From Acidobacteriota bacterium (GTDB lineage: Bacteria; Acidobacteriota; Thermoanaerobaculia; UBA5066), in assembly GCA_008363385.1 (NCBI GenBank), contig RHKY01000003.1, forward strand, positions 124,001 to 188,000: DNA of 64,000 nt, read 5' to 3'. The position numbers were made by a program, and so were the translations under genes. Of this stretch, positions 17,893 to 26,800 are shown piece after piece (the stretch's first letter is position 1; every line of letters begins with the position of its first letter). The notes below the pieces were generated by a model. It had not been told where the DNA came from and ran no database searches. It saw nothing but the letters and a program-made list of their open reading frames with translations.

Positions 17893-20800
17893 TTGACCTC
17901 GGATTCGACGGTGCGCAGACCGCGGGTCGCTGCCACGTTCGTGTGGGGCCTCCTCGCCCTCCTCGCCGCGCCGCCCGCCCGAGCGCTCGACCCTTCGGTC
18001 GCGGTCACGCAGTACCCCCTGCAGTCCTGGGGGCGGGACCGCGGACTGCCGTCCAGCTCCGTCCTCTCGGTGGCGCAGGCCGCGGACGGCTACCTCTGGC
18101 TCGGGACGTACGGCGGGCTCGTCCGGTTCGACGGGCTGCGCTTCGTCCTCTTCGACCGGACGACCGTGCCGGAGCTGCGCCACGGCTCGGCCTGGCGGCT
18201 CCTCCCCGGCCCGGACGGGACGCTCTGGATCGGGACGAACGGGGGAGGTCTCGTCTGGCTCCGCGACGGGGAGCTCGGAAGCCTGCGGCGCGACCGGGGC
18301 CTGTCGAGCGAGGTGGTGACCGCGCTGGCGTTCGGCGAGCGCGGCGAGCTCTTCGTCGGCACCCGCGCCGGCGTGGACCGTGTGACGCGCGGCCCGGACG
18401 GGCCGGCCGCCACCCGGGTCGCGCGGGAGGACGGCTCGCCCGTGGGGGACGTCTTCTCGATGACCCGCTCGCCGGACGGACGCGTCTACGTCGGGACGGG
18501 GACGTCGGTCCTCGAGGTGCGGGCCGGCGCGGCCTCGCCGGTCGCGGCGGTGCTCGAGGATGTGGGCGTCCCGGTGACGGCGCTCCTGGCCGGCCCGGAC
18601 GGGACGCTCTGGGGCGGGACCTCGGGCCGGGGCCTGTTCGAGCGGGGCCCCGCCGGGCTCCGCTGGCACGACGCCTCCACGGGCCTCCCCGGGGACGTCG
18701 TGAGCGCCCTCGTCCAGGACGGCGACGGGAACCTCTGGATCGGGACCGACACCGCGGGCCTCGCCCGGCTCCGGGACGGGCGGGCCGCCGTCCTGACAGA
18801 GGCCCAGGGGCTGGCCAACGACTCCGTCGCGTCGCTGGCGCTGGACCGGGAGGGGAGCCTCTGGGTCGGGACGACGCGGAACGGCCTGTCGCGCCTGAGG
18901 GACGCCGAGGTCCTGAACATCGGGCCGCGCGAGGGGCTCCCCGCCGAGACGGTCTGGCACGTCTTCGAGGACCGGGACGGGAGCGTCTGGGTCTCGACGT
19001 CCCGAGGGGCCGCGCGACTCGTGGACCGCGTCGTGAAGGGCGTCGTCACGCCCCCCTCGGCCGACCCGCTCGTCCGGGCCGTCTTCCGGGACCGCTCCGG
19101 ACGGCTCTGGCTGGCGACGCGCGCCCACGGGCTCGTCCCCGTCGACGAGCGGAGCGGAACGGCGCGCGGCCGGGGGATCTCGACCGCGGAGGGGCTCCCG
19201 AGCCCGCAGGTGCGGTCCGTCTGCGAGGACGCCTCGGGGCGCCTCTTCCTCGGGACGGCCGCGGGGCTCGCGGTGGCCGAGAAGGGGTCGGTCCGCTCTC
19301 TCGCGGGGGTGGAAGGGCTCCCGCGCGGGCCCATCCTCTCGCTCCTTTCCGCGCGCGACGGGCGGGTCTGGATCGGGACCGACGGGGCGGGGCTCTTCGC
19401 GATGACGGGGACGGCCCTGACGCGCTACTCGACCGCCGACGGCCTCGGGAGCGACGTCGTCCTCGGCCTGTTCGAGGACGACCGCGGCGTCCTCTGGGCC
19501 TCGACGAACGGGGGGCTCTCGCGCTTCGACGGGAGGCGGTTCGCCAAGCTCGGCCTCTCGGCGGGGCTCCCGGCCGAGGTGACGACGCAGGTCCTTCCGG
19601 GGCGAACGGGGCTCTGGCTGGGAGGGGCCAGCGGCGTGGCGCGCGTGGAGCGCGCCGAGCTGGACGCCGTGGCCCGGGGCGAGGCGATCCGCGTCGTCCC
19701 GCGGGTCTACGGCCTCCCCGAGGGGATGCGGAGCGACGAGTGCAACGCGCCGGCCACCGGCGCGAGGACCCGCGACGGGCGCCTCTGGTTCCCGACCGTC
19801 CGGGGCGTCACCGTCTTCGACCCCGCCCGGCCGCCGGCTCCCCTGGCGCGTCCGCCCGTCGTCGTCGAGGAGGTCGTCTCTCACGACGTGCCGCGCCCGG
19901 CGCGCGAGGGCGTGAGGCTCGGCCGTGACGAGAGGACGTTCGAGGTCCGCTTCGCCGTCCTCTCGCTCCGGGCGCCGGAGCGCCTGAGGGTCGCCTACCG
20001 CCTCGCGGGGCTCGACCCGGAGTGGATCGAGGCAGGGCTGAGGCGCTCGGCGTTCTTCACCGCGGTGCCGCCCGGGGACTACCGCTTCGAGGTGGTGGCG
20101 CTCCCGCCGTCCGAGCCCGTCGGCGAGCCCGCGGCGTCCCTCCCCGTCCGTGTCGTGCCCGCGGCCTGGGAGACCGGCTGGGCGCGGGCCCTGGGCGCGG
20201 CCCTCCTCCTCGCCCTGGCCGGGCTGGCCGTGAGGCGGCGGCTCGGCCAGGCGCGACGGCGAGCCCGGGAGCTGGAGGTCCAGGTCGGCGAGAGGACGCG
20301 CGAGCTGTCCCAGCGGAACCTGGAGCTGGCCGCCGAGCGCGAGCGCCTCGGCGAGGCCAACGAGCGGCTCCGGGAGGCCGACCAGCTGAAGGCCGGGTTC
20401 ACCGCGATGCTCGTCCACGACCTGAAGTCGCCGCTCTCGGTCGTGGGCGGGGCGCTCCACCTCCTGGGCGAGCCCTCGAGGCTGGGAGAGGCGGAGCGCG
20501 GGGAGCTCCTCCGCAGCGCGACCCGGAACCTCGGGAGGGTCCTGTCGCTCGTCGAGGAGACGCTCGAGGTCTTCCGGTCGGAGACCGGGGACCTGCCGCT
20601 CCAGCGCAAGCCGGTGGACGTGGCGGCCCTCCTGCGCGCCTCCGGGGAGTCGGCGCGCATCGCGGGCGAGGGGAAGCGGGTCACGGTCGACACGGACGTC
20701 CCGGAGGGCCTCCCGCGCGTCTGGGCGGACTCCGGGAGGCTCGCGCGCGTCCTGGAGAACCTCCTCGGCAACGCCGTCAAGTTCACACCGGAGGGCGGCT

Positions 20801-21090
20801 GGGTCGTCCTCTCGGCCGAGGAGTCGCCCACCGGGACGGGGAGCGTCGTGAGGATCCGGGTCGCCGACACGGGCCCCGGCATCCCGGAGGCGGAGCTGCA
20901 GCGGATCTTCGAGCCCTACCGGCAGGCCGGTCCGCGGCGCGGCGGGGTCGGCCTCGGGCTGGCGATCGTCCGCAGGTTCGTCGAGGCCCACGGCGGCACG
21001 GTGCGCGCCGAGAGCCGGCCGGGGTCCGGGGCCGTCTTCACCGTGGAGATCCCGGCGGGGGAGCCCTCGCCGCCGCCGGCGCCGCGGTGA
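17893..21090 (+). CDS. ligand-sensing histidine kinase with two-component-regulator propellers and Y_Y_Y domain
   Basis: A 1065-aa transmembrane kinase. An N-terminal signal/anchor segment (FVWGLLALLAAPPARA) precedes about twelve Reg_prop repeats forming propellers (periplasmic; for example GYLWLGTYGGLVRFDG and GTLWIGTNGGGLVWL). Next come a Y_Y_Y domain (about 660-740), one transmembrane helix (LGAALLLALAGLAV), a coiled coil, HisKA with H842 in LVHDLKSPLSVV, and HATPase_c with NLLGNAVKFTPEGG, DTGPGIPEAEL and GVGLGLAI. There is no receiver domain, unlike Bacteroidetes hybrid systems. The start is uncertain: TTG at 17893 (TACCAT 8 nt upstream) or GTG at 17911; neither has a Shine-Dalgarno. No regulator is adjacent. 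Confidence 0.9.
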   Translation: MTSDSTVRRPRVAATFVWGLLALLAAPPARALDPSVAVTQYPLQSWGRDRGLPSSSVLSVAQAADGYLWLGTYGGLVRFDGLRFVLFDRTTVPELRHGSAWRLLPGPDGTLWIGTNGGGLVWLRDGELGSLRRDRGLSSEVVTALAFGERGELFVGTRAGVDRVTRGPDGPAATRVAREDGSPVGDVFSMTRSPDGRVYVGTGTSVLEVRAGAASPVAAVLEDVGVPVTALLAGPDGTLWGGTSGRGLFERGPAGLRWHDASTGLPGDVVSALVQDGDGNLWIGTDTAGLARLRDGRAAVLTEAQGLANDSVASLALDREGSLWVGTTRNGLSRLRDAEVLNIGPREGLPAETVWHVFEDRDGSVWVSTSRGAARLVDRVVKGVVTPPSADPLVRAVFRDRSGRLWLATRAHGLVPVDERSGTARGRGISTAEGLPSPQVRSVCEDASGRLFLGTAAGLAVAEKGSVRSLAGVEGLPRGPILSLLSARDGRVWIGTDGAGLFAMTGTALTRYSTADGLGSDVVLGLFEDDRGVLWASTNGGLSRFDGRRFAKLGLSAGLPAEVTTQVLPGRTGLWLGGASGVARVERAELDAVARGEAIRVVPRVYGLPEGMRSDECNAPATGARTRDGRLWFPTVRGVTVFDPARPPAPLARPPVVVEEVVSHDVPRPAREGVRLGRDERTFEVRFAVLSLRAPERLRVAYRLAGLDPEWIEAGLRRSAFFTAVPPGDYRFEVVALPPSEPVGEPAASLPVRVVPAAWETGWARALGAALLLALAGLAVRRRLGQARRRARELEVQVGERTRELSQRNLELAAERERLGEANERLREADQLKAGFTAMLVHDLKSPLSVVGGALHLLGEPSRLGEAERGELLRSATRNLGRVLSLVEETLEVFRSETGDLPLQRKPVDVAALLRASGESARIAGEGKRVTVDTDVPEGLPRVWADSGRLARVLENLLGNAVKFTPEGGWVVLSAEESPTGTGSVVRIRVADTGPGIPEAELQRIFEPYRQAGPRRGGVGLGLAIVRRFVEAHGGTVRAESRPGSGAVFTVEIPAGEPSPPPAPR

Positions 21091-21092
21091 CG

Positions 21093-21109
21093 CCCGCGCC
21101 CTGCGCGGG
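21093..21109. terminator. bidirectional hairpin between convergent genes
   Basis: CCCGCGC (21093-21099) pairs perfectly with GCGCGGG (21103-21109) around a 3-nt loop, in the 22-nt gap between two convergent stop codons. Confidence 0.4.
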
Positions 21110-21112
21110 GCC

Positions 21113-21817
21113 TCAGCGCGACCGGAGGAGGACGGCCTCGCCGATCAGCTTCGCGGCCTCGTCCGGCGGGATCCTGTCGGTGTTCAGGACGAGGTGGTAG
21201 GTGAGCGGGTCGTCGATGTCGGCCTTGAAGAACTTCTTCACGAATCGTTGGCGAGCCTTGTCCTCGCGCGCCACGTAGGCGGCGGCCGCCTTGCGGGAGA
21301 GCTCCTGAGCGTCCATGACCCGGGCCGTGCGGGCCTCGACGGAGCCGACCAGCCGGACGTGGAACGCGTTCGGGAAGGTGGACGTGATCACGTGGGCGCC
21401 GCGGCCGACGAGGATGCAGCTGCCCATCTCGGCCAGACGGAGGATCGTCTCCGTCGTCTGCCGGATCATGAGGGCGCGGGAGGGGTGGAGGCCGAGGAGC
21501 TCCTCGACGGCGTCCGAGATCCCGGAGAAGCGGTCCTCCGGCATCCACTCGGCGAGCTGCTTGGGGAGCTCGTGGTCCTCGAGGACCACCTCGATCAGGT
21601 TCCTGTCGAAGACGGTCCAGGCGACGTCCCGCTTTCCCTTCCGCTCGTTCAGGTAGTCGGCGACCGCCCCCGCCACCGCGGTTCCCCCGGCGCCGGTCTG
21701 CCGCGAGATCGTCAGGACCGGACGCTCCCCGAGCTCCTTGCGCGGGCCCTTGTCCGGCGGGTTCAGCTGGATCCGGACGAAGGAGAGGCACTTCTCGGTG
21801 TCCGACGTCAGGACCAT
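21113..21817 (-). CDS. cytidylate kinase-like family protein
   Basis: A 234-aa P-loop protein of the cytidylate-kinase-like family (PF13189). The nucleotide loop is TISRQTGAGGTAVAGAVADYL. It is followed by the acceptor-side helices (WTVFDRNLIEVVLEDHELPKQ) and GSCILVGRGAHVITS, VRLVGSVEARTARVM and the 'D..DPLTYHLVLNTD' block. It differs from CMK proper, and the substrate is not established for this group. The ATG at 21817 has GGAGGAG 7 nt upstream. It may be the last gene of a minus-strand run with the kinase at 21943 and the propeller lipoprotein at 23450. Confidence 0.85.
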   Translation of the reverse strand: MVLTSDTEKCLSFVRIQLNPPDKGPRKELGERPVLTISRQTGAGGTAVAGAVADYLNERKGKRDVAWTVFDRNLIEVVLEDHELPKQLAEWMPEDRFSGISDAVEELLGLHPSRALMIRQTTETILRLAEMGSCILVGRGAHVITSTFPNAFHVRLVGSVEARTARVMDAQELSRKAAAAYVAREDKARQRFVKKFFKADIDDPLTYHLVLNTDRIPPDEAAKLIGEAVLLRSR

Positions 21818-21942
21818 CGCCCTGCTCCTCCTTGCGAGGCGGCCCGTCCGTGGGCCGGCCGCGCCCTCGAGCGTCGTCGAGGTCAGTGTACCGCCGCGCC
21901 GGGGTGCGGTCGCCCGTGGGCTCCGACGGCGGGGGAGCGGCC

Positions 21943-23403
21943 CTAGGAGCCCGTCCCGGACCCCTCTTCCGCGGGCGGGGTTCCGGCCCTGCGGGGCGGC
22001 GTGAACCCACGGTGGGAGAGGATCTGCCAGAGGCGCGGCTCGAGGACCGCTTCCGGGATCGGCTTCGGGAGGAGGTCCGCCGCGCCGGACTGGATGGCGA
22101 AGGCGAACTGGCCGCGGTCCGGGTGCGAGGCGACCAGGAGGACCGGGATCGCCGCCAGGGCGGGCTGCGACTTGACGATCCGCGTCACGTCGAACCCGTC
22201 CACCCCCGGGAGGGCGACGTCCATCAGGACGACGTCGACCGGCTCGCGCGTCAGGGCCTCGAGCGCCTCCGGCCCGCTCCGGACCTCGACGGTGCGGCAC
22301 CCCATGCGGCAGACCTGCGTGGCCTGCTGGACCAGCTCCCGCACGTCGTCGTTGACGACCAGGACGAGCGGCGGGACCGCCTCCTCCTGTCCCCCCTCGC
22401 CCGCGGCTCCGCGGGAGGAAGGGGGGCGCTCCGGCCGCGGCGGCAGGACGATCGAGTTGAGAGCCTCCTCCAGCTCGGCAGCCAGGGCGTCGGAGTCGGG
22501 GCCCTGCCGCGAGGCGTCCCGCCGCTGCTCCCTGGCCAGCGCCTCGTCGCGGGGGGGGAGGGGGGCGTTCTCGAGGAGGGCCAGGGCCGTCTCCAGGTCC
22601 GTCGCGGTCTGGAAGCGGTTCTCGCGCTCCTTCTCCAGCGTCCGCAAGACGATCCCTCGCAGCTCGTCGCTGATCTCGGGGCGGTGGAGGAGGTGCCCGG
22701 GGATCGGGTCGGTGACGTGCTGCATCGCCACGGCCACCGGCGAGTCGCCCGAGAAGGGGACGGTCCCGGTGAGCATCTCGAAGCCGATCACCCCGATGGA
22801 GTAGATGTCGCTCCTCAGGTCGAGGGGCTTGCCGAGCGCCTGCTCGGGGGACATGTAGTGCGGCGTCCCGATCAGCGTGGAGGCCAGCGTCAGGTCCCCG
22901 TCCCCCTCGCCGCGAGCCAGGCCGAAGTCGAGGATGACGACCGCGCCGTGCTCGTCGACGATGACGTTCTGCGACTTCAGGTCGCGGTGGACGATCCCGA
23001 GCCGGTGGACGGCGGCGCAGCCGCGCGCGATCTGCCTCAGGATCGGGACCGCCTCGGCGGGGTGCAGGGCGCCCCTCTCGTCCACGATCGTCCAGAGGTC
23101 CTTCCCCCGGACGTACTCCATCGTGATGTAGGGGTAGTCGCCGCTGACGCCGTAGTCGTACATGCGGGCGACGCTCGGGTGCTTGATCTTCCGGTTGAGG
23201 TGGATCTCGCGCTTGAACCGGAGGAGGAGCGCCTGCTCGTCGCGGTCGACGTTGGGCTGGAGGACCTTGATCGCGACGACCTCGTCCAGCTCCAGGTCGA
23301 GCGCCTTGAACACCACCCCCACGCCGCCGCGGCCGAGCGTGTCGAGCCAGCGGTAGCGGGGCGCGTTCTCGAAGAACCGGCGCTTGAAGACCTCCAGCTT
23401 CAT
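21943..23403 (-). CDS. Hanks-type Ser/Thr protein kinase fused to a C-terminal receiver domain
   Basis: A 486-aa cytoplasmic protein. The kinase domain covers residues 18-280: glycine loop LGRGGVGVVFKA, VAIKVL lysine, catalytic loop HRLGIVHRDLKSQNVIV, DFGLA, and GTPHYMSPEQALG activation segment. A basic/acidic linker (about 285-345) leads to a receiver domain (347-465) with NDD acidic residues, phospho-acceptor aspartate in VVLMDVALPGVDG and lysine in LLPKPI. There is no transmembrane helix. The fusion implies that phosphorelay input controls the kinase, or the reverse. The ATG has GGGGAG just upstream, and a TATCCT box lies at 23429-23434 (minus strand). Confidence 0.93.
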   Translation of the reverse strand: MKLEVFKRRFFENAPRYRWLDTLGRGGVGVVFKALDLELDEVVAIKVLQPNVDRDEQALLLRFKREIHLNRKIKHPSVARMYDYGVSGDYPYITMEYVRGKDLWTIVDERGALHPAEAVPILRQIARGCAAVHRLGIVHRDLKSQNVIVDEHGAVVILDFGLARGEGDGDLTLASTLIGTPHYMSPEQALGKPLDLRSDIYSIGVIGFEMLTGTVPFSGDSPVAVAMQHVTDPIPGHLLHRPEISDELRGIVLRTLEKERENRFQTATDLETALALLENAPLPPRDEALAREQRRDASRQGPDSDALAAELEEALNSIVLPPRPERPPSSRGAAGEGGQEEAVPPLVLVVNDDVRELVQQATQVCRMGCRTVEVRSGPEALEALTREPVDVVLMDVALPGVDGFDVTRIVKSQPALAAIPVLLVASHPDRGQFAFAIQSGAADLLPKPIPEAVLEPRLWQILSHRGFTPPRRAGTPPAEEGSGTGS

Positions 23404-23449
23404 CGTCTCCCCGGGAAGGGGCCCCCCAAGGATAGAGGCAACGGGCCGC

Positions 23450-25192
23450 TCAGGGCGCGGGGGGGAGGGCCTCGAGGAGGAACAGCCGCGCGCGGGTCTC
23501 GGCGTTCTCGTAGACGATCCGGTCCCCGGAGGGCGACCAGGACGGGTAGCGCACGTAGACCTCCAGGCGGCGGTTGTCGGTGAGGCGAACGGTCTTGCCG
23601 GCCAGGCTGACCCAGTAGAGGTTCCAGGCGTCGGACCGGTAGCCGGCGAAGACGATCCGGCTGCCGTCCGGCGAGAAGCCGAAGGGCCAGGAGAGGCCGC
23701 GCTCGTTCGTCAGCTGCGTCGGCGTGCCGCCGCCGGCCGGGAGCGTCACGATGTGGACGTCGTCCCCGCGCCGGACCTGCAGGGCCAGGAGCTTGCCGTC
23801 GGGGGACCAGGTCGGGAAGCCGAGGAACTCCCGGTCGAAGGTCAGCTGCTGCTCCTGACCCGTCTCCGCGTCGACGACCCAGGTGTTCATCGTGATGCCG
23901 CCCCGCTTGGAGTGGTACGCGATCCTCCTGCCGTCCGGCGAGAGCATCGGGGCGTCGGCGTCGGCGACGGAGACGCGCATCGGCGTCGCCGCGCCGGTCT
24001 CCGCGTCGAGGGAGGAGAACGCGAACTTCCCTCGCGCGTTCGTGACGAAGAAGAGCCGCTTGCCGTCGGGGAACCAGCCCTGGACGTACTCGACCGCCGG
24101 GCTCTCGAGCACGGCCCTCTGCCGCGAGCCGTCGGCGTCCATCACCCAGACGTCGGCCGTCTGCCCCGGCAGGGTCCGGCCGAACGTGATCCGCTCGCCG
24201 CCGGGCGAGAAGACGGGCCAGGTGGCCCGGCCGGGCCCCGTCGTGAGCGCGCTGGGCGGACCCGCCGGGAGGCCCGTCTCGGGGGAGACGGGGAGGGACC
24301 AGAGGTTCCCCTCGGTCGTCAGGGCGCTCCAGACGAGCCTCCCGTCCCTGGAGAGCGAGGGGTGCCGGGCGACCCAGGGGCCCTTCGGCGTGACCGGCGC
24401 GGGGGGCCCGGCGCCCGCCCGGCCGCCGCGGGCCAGCGGGACGCGCAGGATCGCGTGGAGCGAGTCGGCCGTCCGGCCCCCGAAGAGGATGCTGTGGCCG
24501 TCGGGCTCGGGGACCGGGTCCCAGACGCGCGGGGCCGAGAGGATCTTCGACAGCGCCCCGCTGGACAGCTCGACCGCCCAGAGGTCCACGGTGACGTTTC
24601 GCGGGTCCGAGGCGACGAAGTAGACGAGCGACCCGTCCGGAGAGAAGACGGGCGCCCCGTGGCCGCCGAAGGGCTTCCCCTCCTCGGTGAGGGGGCGGGG
24701 CGCCCCTCCGCGCGCCGGCGCGATCCAGATCGTGGACGGCGGGACCGCGGCCGGGCTCGTCGCCAGGACGTCCGTCAGCGGCTGGGACTGGAACGCCACC
24801 TTCTCGCCGTCCGGCGAGAAGGCCGGCTCCGAGCCGAAGTCGGAGAGGAGGCGCGGCGCCCCGCCCGAGGCCGCGACGACCCAGATCCCCCCGCGCCCCT
24901 TGGAGTGGAACGCGATCGACGCCCCGTCGGGCGAGAAGGCCGGCTCCACGTTCTGCCGCCCGTCGGAGGTCAGGGGCGTCCCGGGCCCCGTCTCGGAGAC
25001 GCCGCGGACGTGGACCTCGAAGCGGCCCGCCGAGGAGGAGGCGAAAGCCACGCGCGTCCCGTCGGGCGAGAGCGCGGGGAAGAACTCCAGCGCCCCCTCC
25101 TCGTTCAGCGCGCGGGGCGTGACCTTCGTCGGCGCGTCACGGCCTCCGCAGCCGGCGGCGAGCAGGACCAGGACCCAGACGAGTCGCCTCAT
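23450..25192 (-). CDS. TolB-like WD40/PD40 beta-propeller lipoprotein
   Basis: A 580-aa predicted lipoprotein. The signal sequence ends in a lipobox, LLAAGC, with C15 as lipidation site. The rest is repeated PD40 (WD40-like) units with the signature 'SPDG..VAF': FFPALSPDGTRVAF, PAFSPDGASIAFHS, PVFSPDGSLVYFV and others to YPSWSPSGDRIVYEN, enough for one or two propellers. The family is related to TolB and DPP-IV N-terminal domains, but no peptidase domain is present. The start is the ATG at 25192. A CATAAT box lies 15 nt upstream (25208-25213, minus strand), so the leader would be very short. Confidence 0.88.
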   Translation of the reverse strand: MRRLVWVLVLLAAGCGGRDAPTKVTPRALNEEGALEFFPALSPDGTRVAFASSSAGRFEVHVRGVSETGPGTPLTSDGRQNVEPAFSPDGASIAFHSKGRGGIWVVAASGGAPRLLSDFGSEPAFSPDGEKVAFQSQPLTDVLATSPAAVPPSTIWIAPARGGAPRPLTEEGKPFGGHGAPVFSPDGSLVYFVASDPRNVTVDLWAVELSSGALSKILSAPRVWDPVPEPDGHSILFGGRTADSLHAILRVPLARGGRAGAGPPAPVTPKGPWVARHPSLSRDGRLVWSALTTEGNLWSLPVSPETGLPAGPPSALTTGPGRATWPVFSPGGERITFGRTLPGQTADVWVMDADGSRQRAVLESPAVEYVQGWFPDGKRLFFVTNARGKFAFSSLDAETGAATPMRVSVADADAPMLSPDGRRIAYHSKRGGITMNTWVVDAETGQEQQLTFDREFLGFPTWSPDGKLLALQVRRGDDVHIVTLPAGGGTPTQLTNERGLSWPFGFSPDGSRIVFAGYRSDAWNLYWVSLAGKTVRLTDNRRLEVYVRYPSWSPSGDRIVYENAETRARLFLLEALPPAP

Positions 25193-25277
25193 CTCCCCCC
25201 CGCCGGGATTATGCCGAAGGCGGGCCGCCACGGGGTGGGCCGGTCCCCTCCGCCGTCGCGCCGGCGTCGCCGGTTGG

Positions 25278-25283
25278 TATCCT
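25278..25283 (+). promoter_or_regulatory. -10-like box TATCCT, leaderless type
   Basis: TATCCT ends 8 nt before the TTG at 25292. Only a weak GCGGGGCG lies between them. Confidence 0.4.
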
Positions 25284-25291
25284 GCGGGGCG

Positions 25292-26602
25292 TTGCCCGAG
25301 CTGTGGGACCTCCAGACCTGGAAGCGCCGGTCCTCCGGCGGGCTGCTGGCGCGGCGGACCAACAAGGTGATCCTCGGCCTGGACGAGCTCGTCGCCGTCT
25401 ACCACCGGGAGGCGGAGGACCGCTCGCCCGCCGGGAACCTGCGGCAGACCGCGATCCTGTTCGCCATCTGGTCGAGGGCCGGGATCTGGATGTCGTCGCA
25501 CGACCGGTCCAAGTGCGCCCGCTTCGGCGCCGTCGCGGAGCTGCAGAGCCAGGCGTGGAAGCTCCTGGAGGCCCTCCGGGTGAGGCAGCTCCCTACGAGG
25601 CGCCTTCCGCCCGGGGAGAAGTTCCGCGCGGCCGCGGGCCTCCTGACGGGGGGGGCCGCGCCCGGCTGGCAGCCGACGAAGCCGATGCACAAGGACGCCT
25701 ACTTCCTGGAGGCCTGGGGGGACGACCACGTGGCGGCCCACGCCTCCGAGAACGCGTTCCGGTACTGGCTCGACCTCTTCCAGGACAAGACGGCGGAGGA
25801 GAGGGGAGAGCTCGTCCTGAAGGAGAACGCCCCGTCCTTCTGGGACTGGTGGACGAGCCAGAAGCTCTACAAGAAGGAAGGCGTCCTCTACCTGACGGCC
25901 GAGGAGCGCGAGGCCTACCGGGTCGACGTCTCCCCCCGCGGGCTCTCGTGGGCCTGCGGCGCGGGGCCGCTCCACTCGATGGGCCTCCAGTGGATCGGCG
26001 AGGAGGACGACGTCTTCATCTTCGTCGTCTCGCGGGACGCGGTCCTGTACGCCAACCAGGGGATCGGCGGGACGTTCCACCACTCCTCGTTCCTCGGCGG
26101 GATGCCGGTCCTCGGCGCGGGGCAGCTGATCGTCGAGGAGGGCCGGCTCACGATGGTCTCCAACTCCAGCGGCCACTACCGGCCCGACCCCGCGCGGCAC
26201 TTCAACGCGCTCCTCTTCTTCCGCAGGAAGGGGGTCGACCTCTCGACCGTCCGGTCGGTCCTCTACGGCGAGGGGGGCAAGCGCGAGGCCACGGGGCAGG
26301 AGCACTACGCCGAGCTCGCGGCGCAGTACGCCGTCCGACACAGGCTCTCGCCGGCCACGAAGCTCGAGCTGTTCGCGGCGCTCTCGCCGGAGGCGAAGAG
26401 GAAGTTCCTCGCCGAGCGGGGCCTCACCGAGGATCAGTACGTCCGCCCGCTGACGGAGGCGGCGGCCGCGACGCTCTACGGGAGCGCCGCCGGGACGGGC
26501 GCCCCGAGCGCCGCTCTCGACCCGGAGGAGGCCGCCGCCAGGCTCTTCGACCGGCCGGCCGGCTCCACCGACGACGTCGACTACGCCCCGGCGCGGCCTT
26601 GA
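25292..26602 (+). CDS. uncharacterised protein resembling plant IQM calmodulin-binding proteins
   Basis: A 436-aa soluble protein without signal peptide or membrane segment. In order it shows KPMHKDAYFLEAWG, FRYWLDLFQDK, YLTAEEREAYRVDV, DVFIFVVSRD, GTFHHSSFLGGMPVLGAG, SNSSGHYRPD and FFRRKGVDLSTV. From memory, plant IQM proteins have the same blocks in the same order: F.YWLD, YLGP.EREAYEV, WIFVLSTSR.LYV, F.HSSFLAGG...AAGRL, YSGHY.PT and 'F...L....VDL..V'. No IQ motif is visible. The biochemical role is unknown. The start is taken as the TTG at 25292, with TATCCT 8 nt upstream. A strong terminator follows at 26604. Confidence 0.8.
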   Translation: MPELWDLQTWKRRSSGGLLARRTNKVILGLDELVAVYHREAEDRSPAGNLRQTAILFAIWSRAGIWMSSHDRSKCARFGAVAELQSQAWKLLEALRVRQLPTRRLPPGEKFRAAAGLLTGGAAPGWQPTKPMHKDAYFLEAWGDDHVAAHASENAFRYWLDLFQDKTAEERGELVLKENAPSFWDWWTSQKLYKKEGVLYLTAEEREAYRVDVSPRGLSWACGAGPLHSMGLQWIGEEDDVFIFVVSRDAVLYANQGIGGTFHHSSFLGGMPVLGAGQLIVEEGRLTMVSNSSGHYRPDPARHFNALLFFRRKGVDLSTVRSVLYGEGGKREATGQEHYAELAAQYAVRHRLSPATKLELFAALSPEAKRKFLAERGLTEDQYVRPLTEAAAATLYGSAAGTGAPSAALDPEEAAARLFDRPAGSTDDVDYAPARP

Positions 26603-26603
26603 T

Positions 26604-26636
26604 CGGGGGGAGGACCGCCGCCCGGTCCTCCCCCCG
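26604..26636 (+). terminator. strong hairpin terminator after the IQM-like gene
   Basis: A perfect 14-bp stem, CGGGGGGAGGACCG with CGGTCCTCCCCCCG, and a 5-nt loop begin 2 nt after the stop codon. There is no T-run, but the stem is far longer than chance. Confidence 0.6.
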
Positions 26637-26800
26637 TGCCCCCCACCTTTCGGCCGCATGGGGGCCGGTCGGACCGCCGCCCGGGTCCGGCGTCACTCTG
26701 CTGCGGGGCCCATGCGCGCGGGGTCTGCGCGTGGGGTCAGAGCTCCGTTCTACGTTCTGCGGGTGGCGGAGGTACGGCCAGGGCTTCCGCTGCGTCCGGG
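26637..26800. other. intergenic segment with a REP/RAYT-like motif
   Basis: No gene is seen. The segment contains GGGGTCAGAGCTCCGTTCTA near 26730-26760 and a short GCGC/GCGC hairpin just before it. The GGGGTCAGAG core resembles ends seen beside IS200-like REP-associated transposases in other bacteria (recalled, not checked). Confidence 0.25.

Noticed and set aside
15196-20991. A 1931-codon open frame on the minus strand
   Set aside because: Only its last 186 codons (the SRPBCC gene) look like a protein. The rest is antisense to the propeller kinase or out of frame with the BNR gene.
21832-21942. Small gene between the kinase-receiver and the cytidylate-kinase-like gene
   Set aside because: The open frames have no start with a ribosome site and no recognisable sequence.
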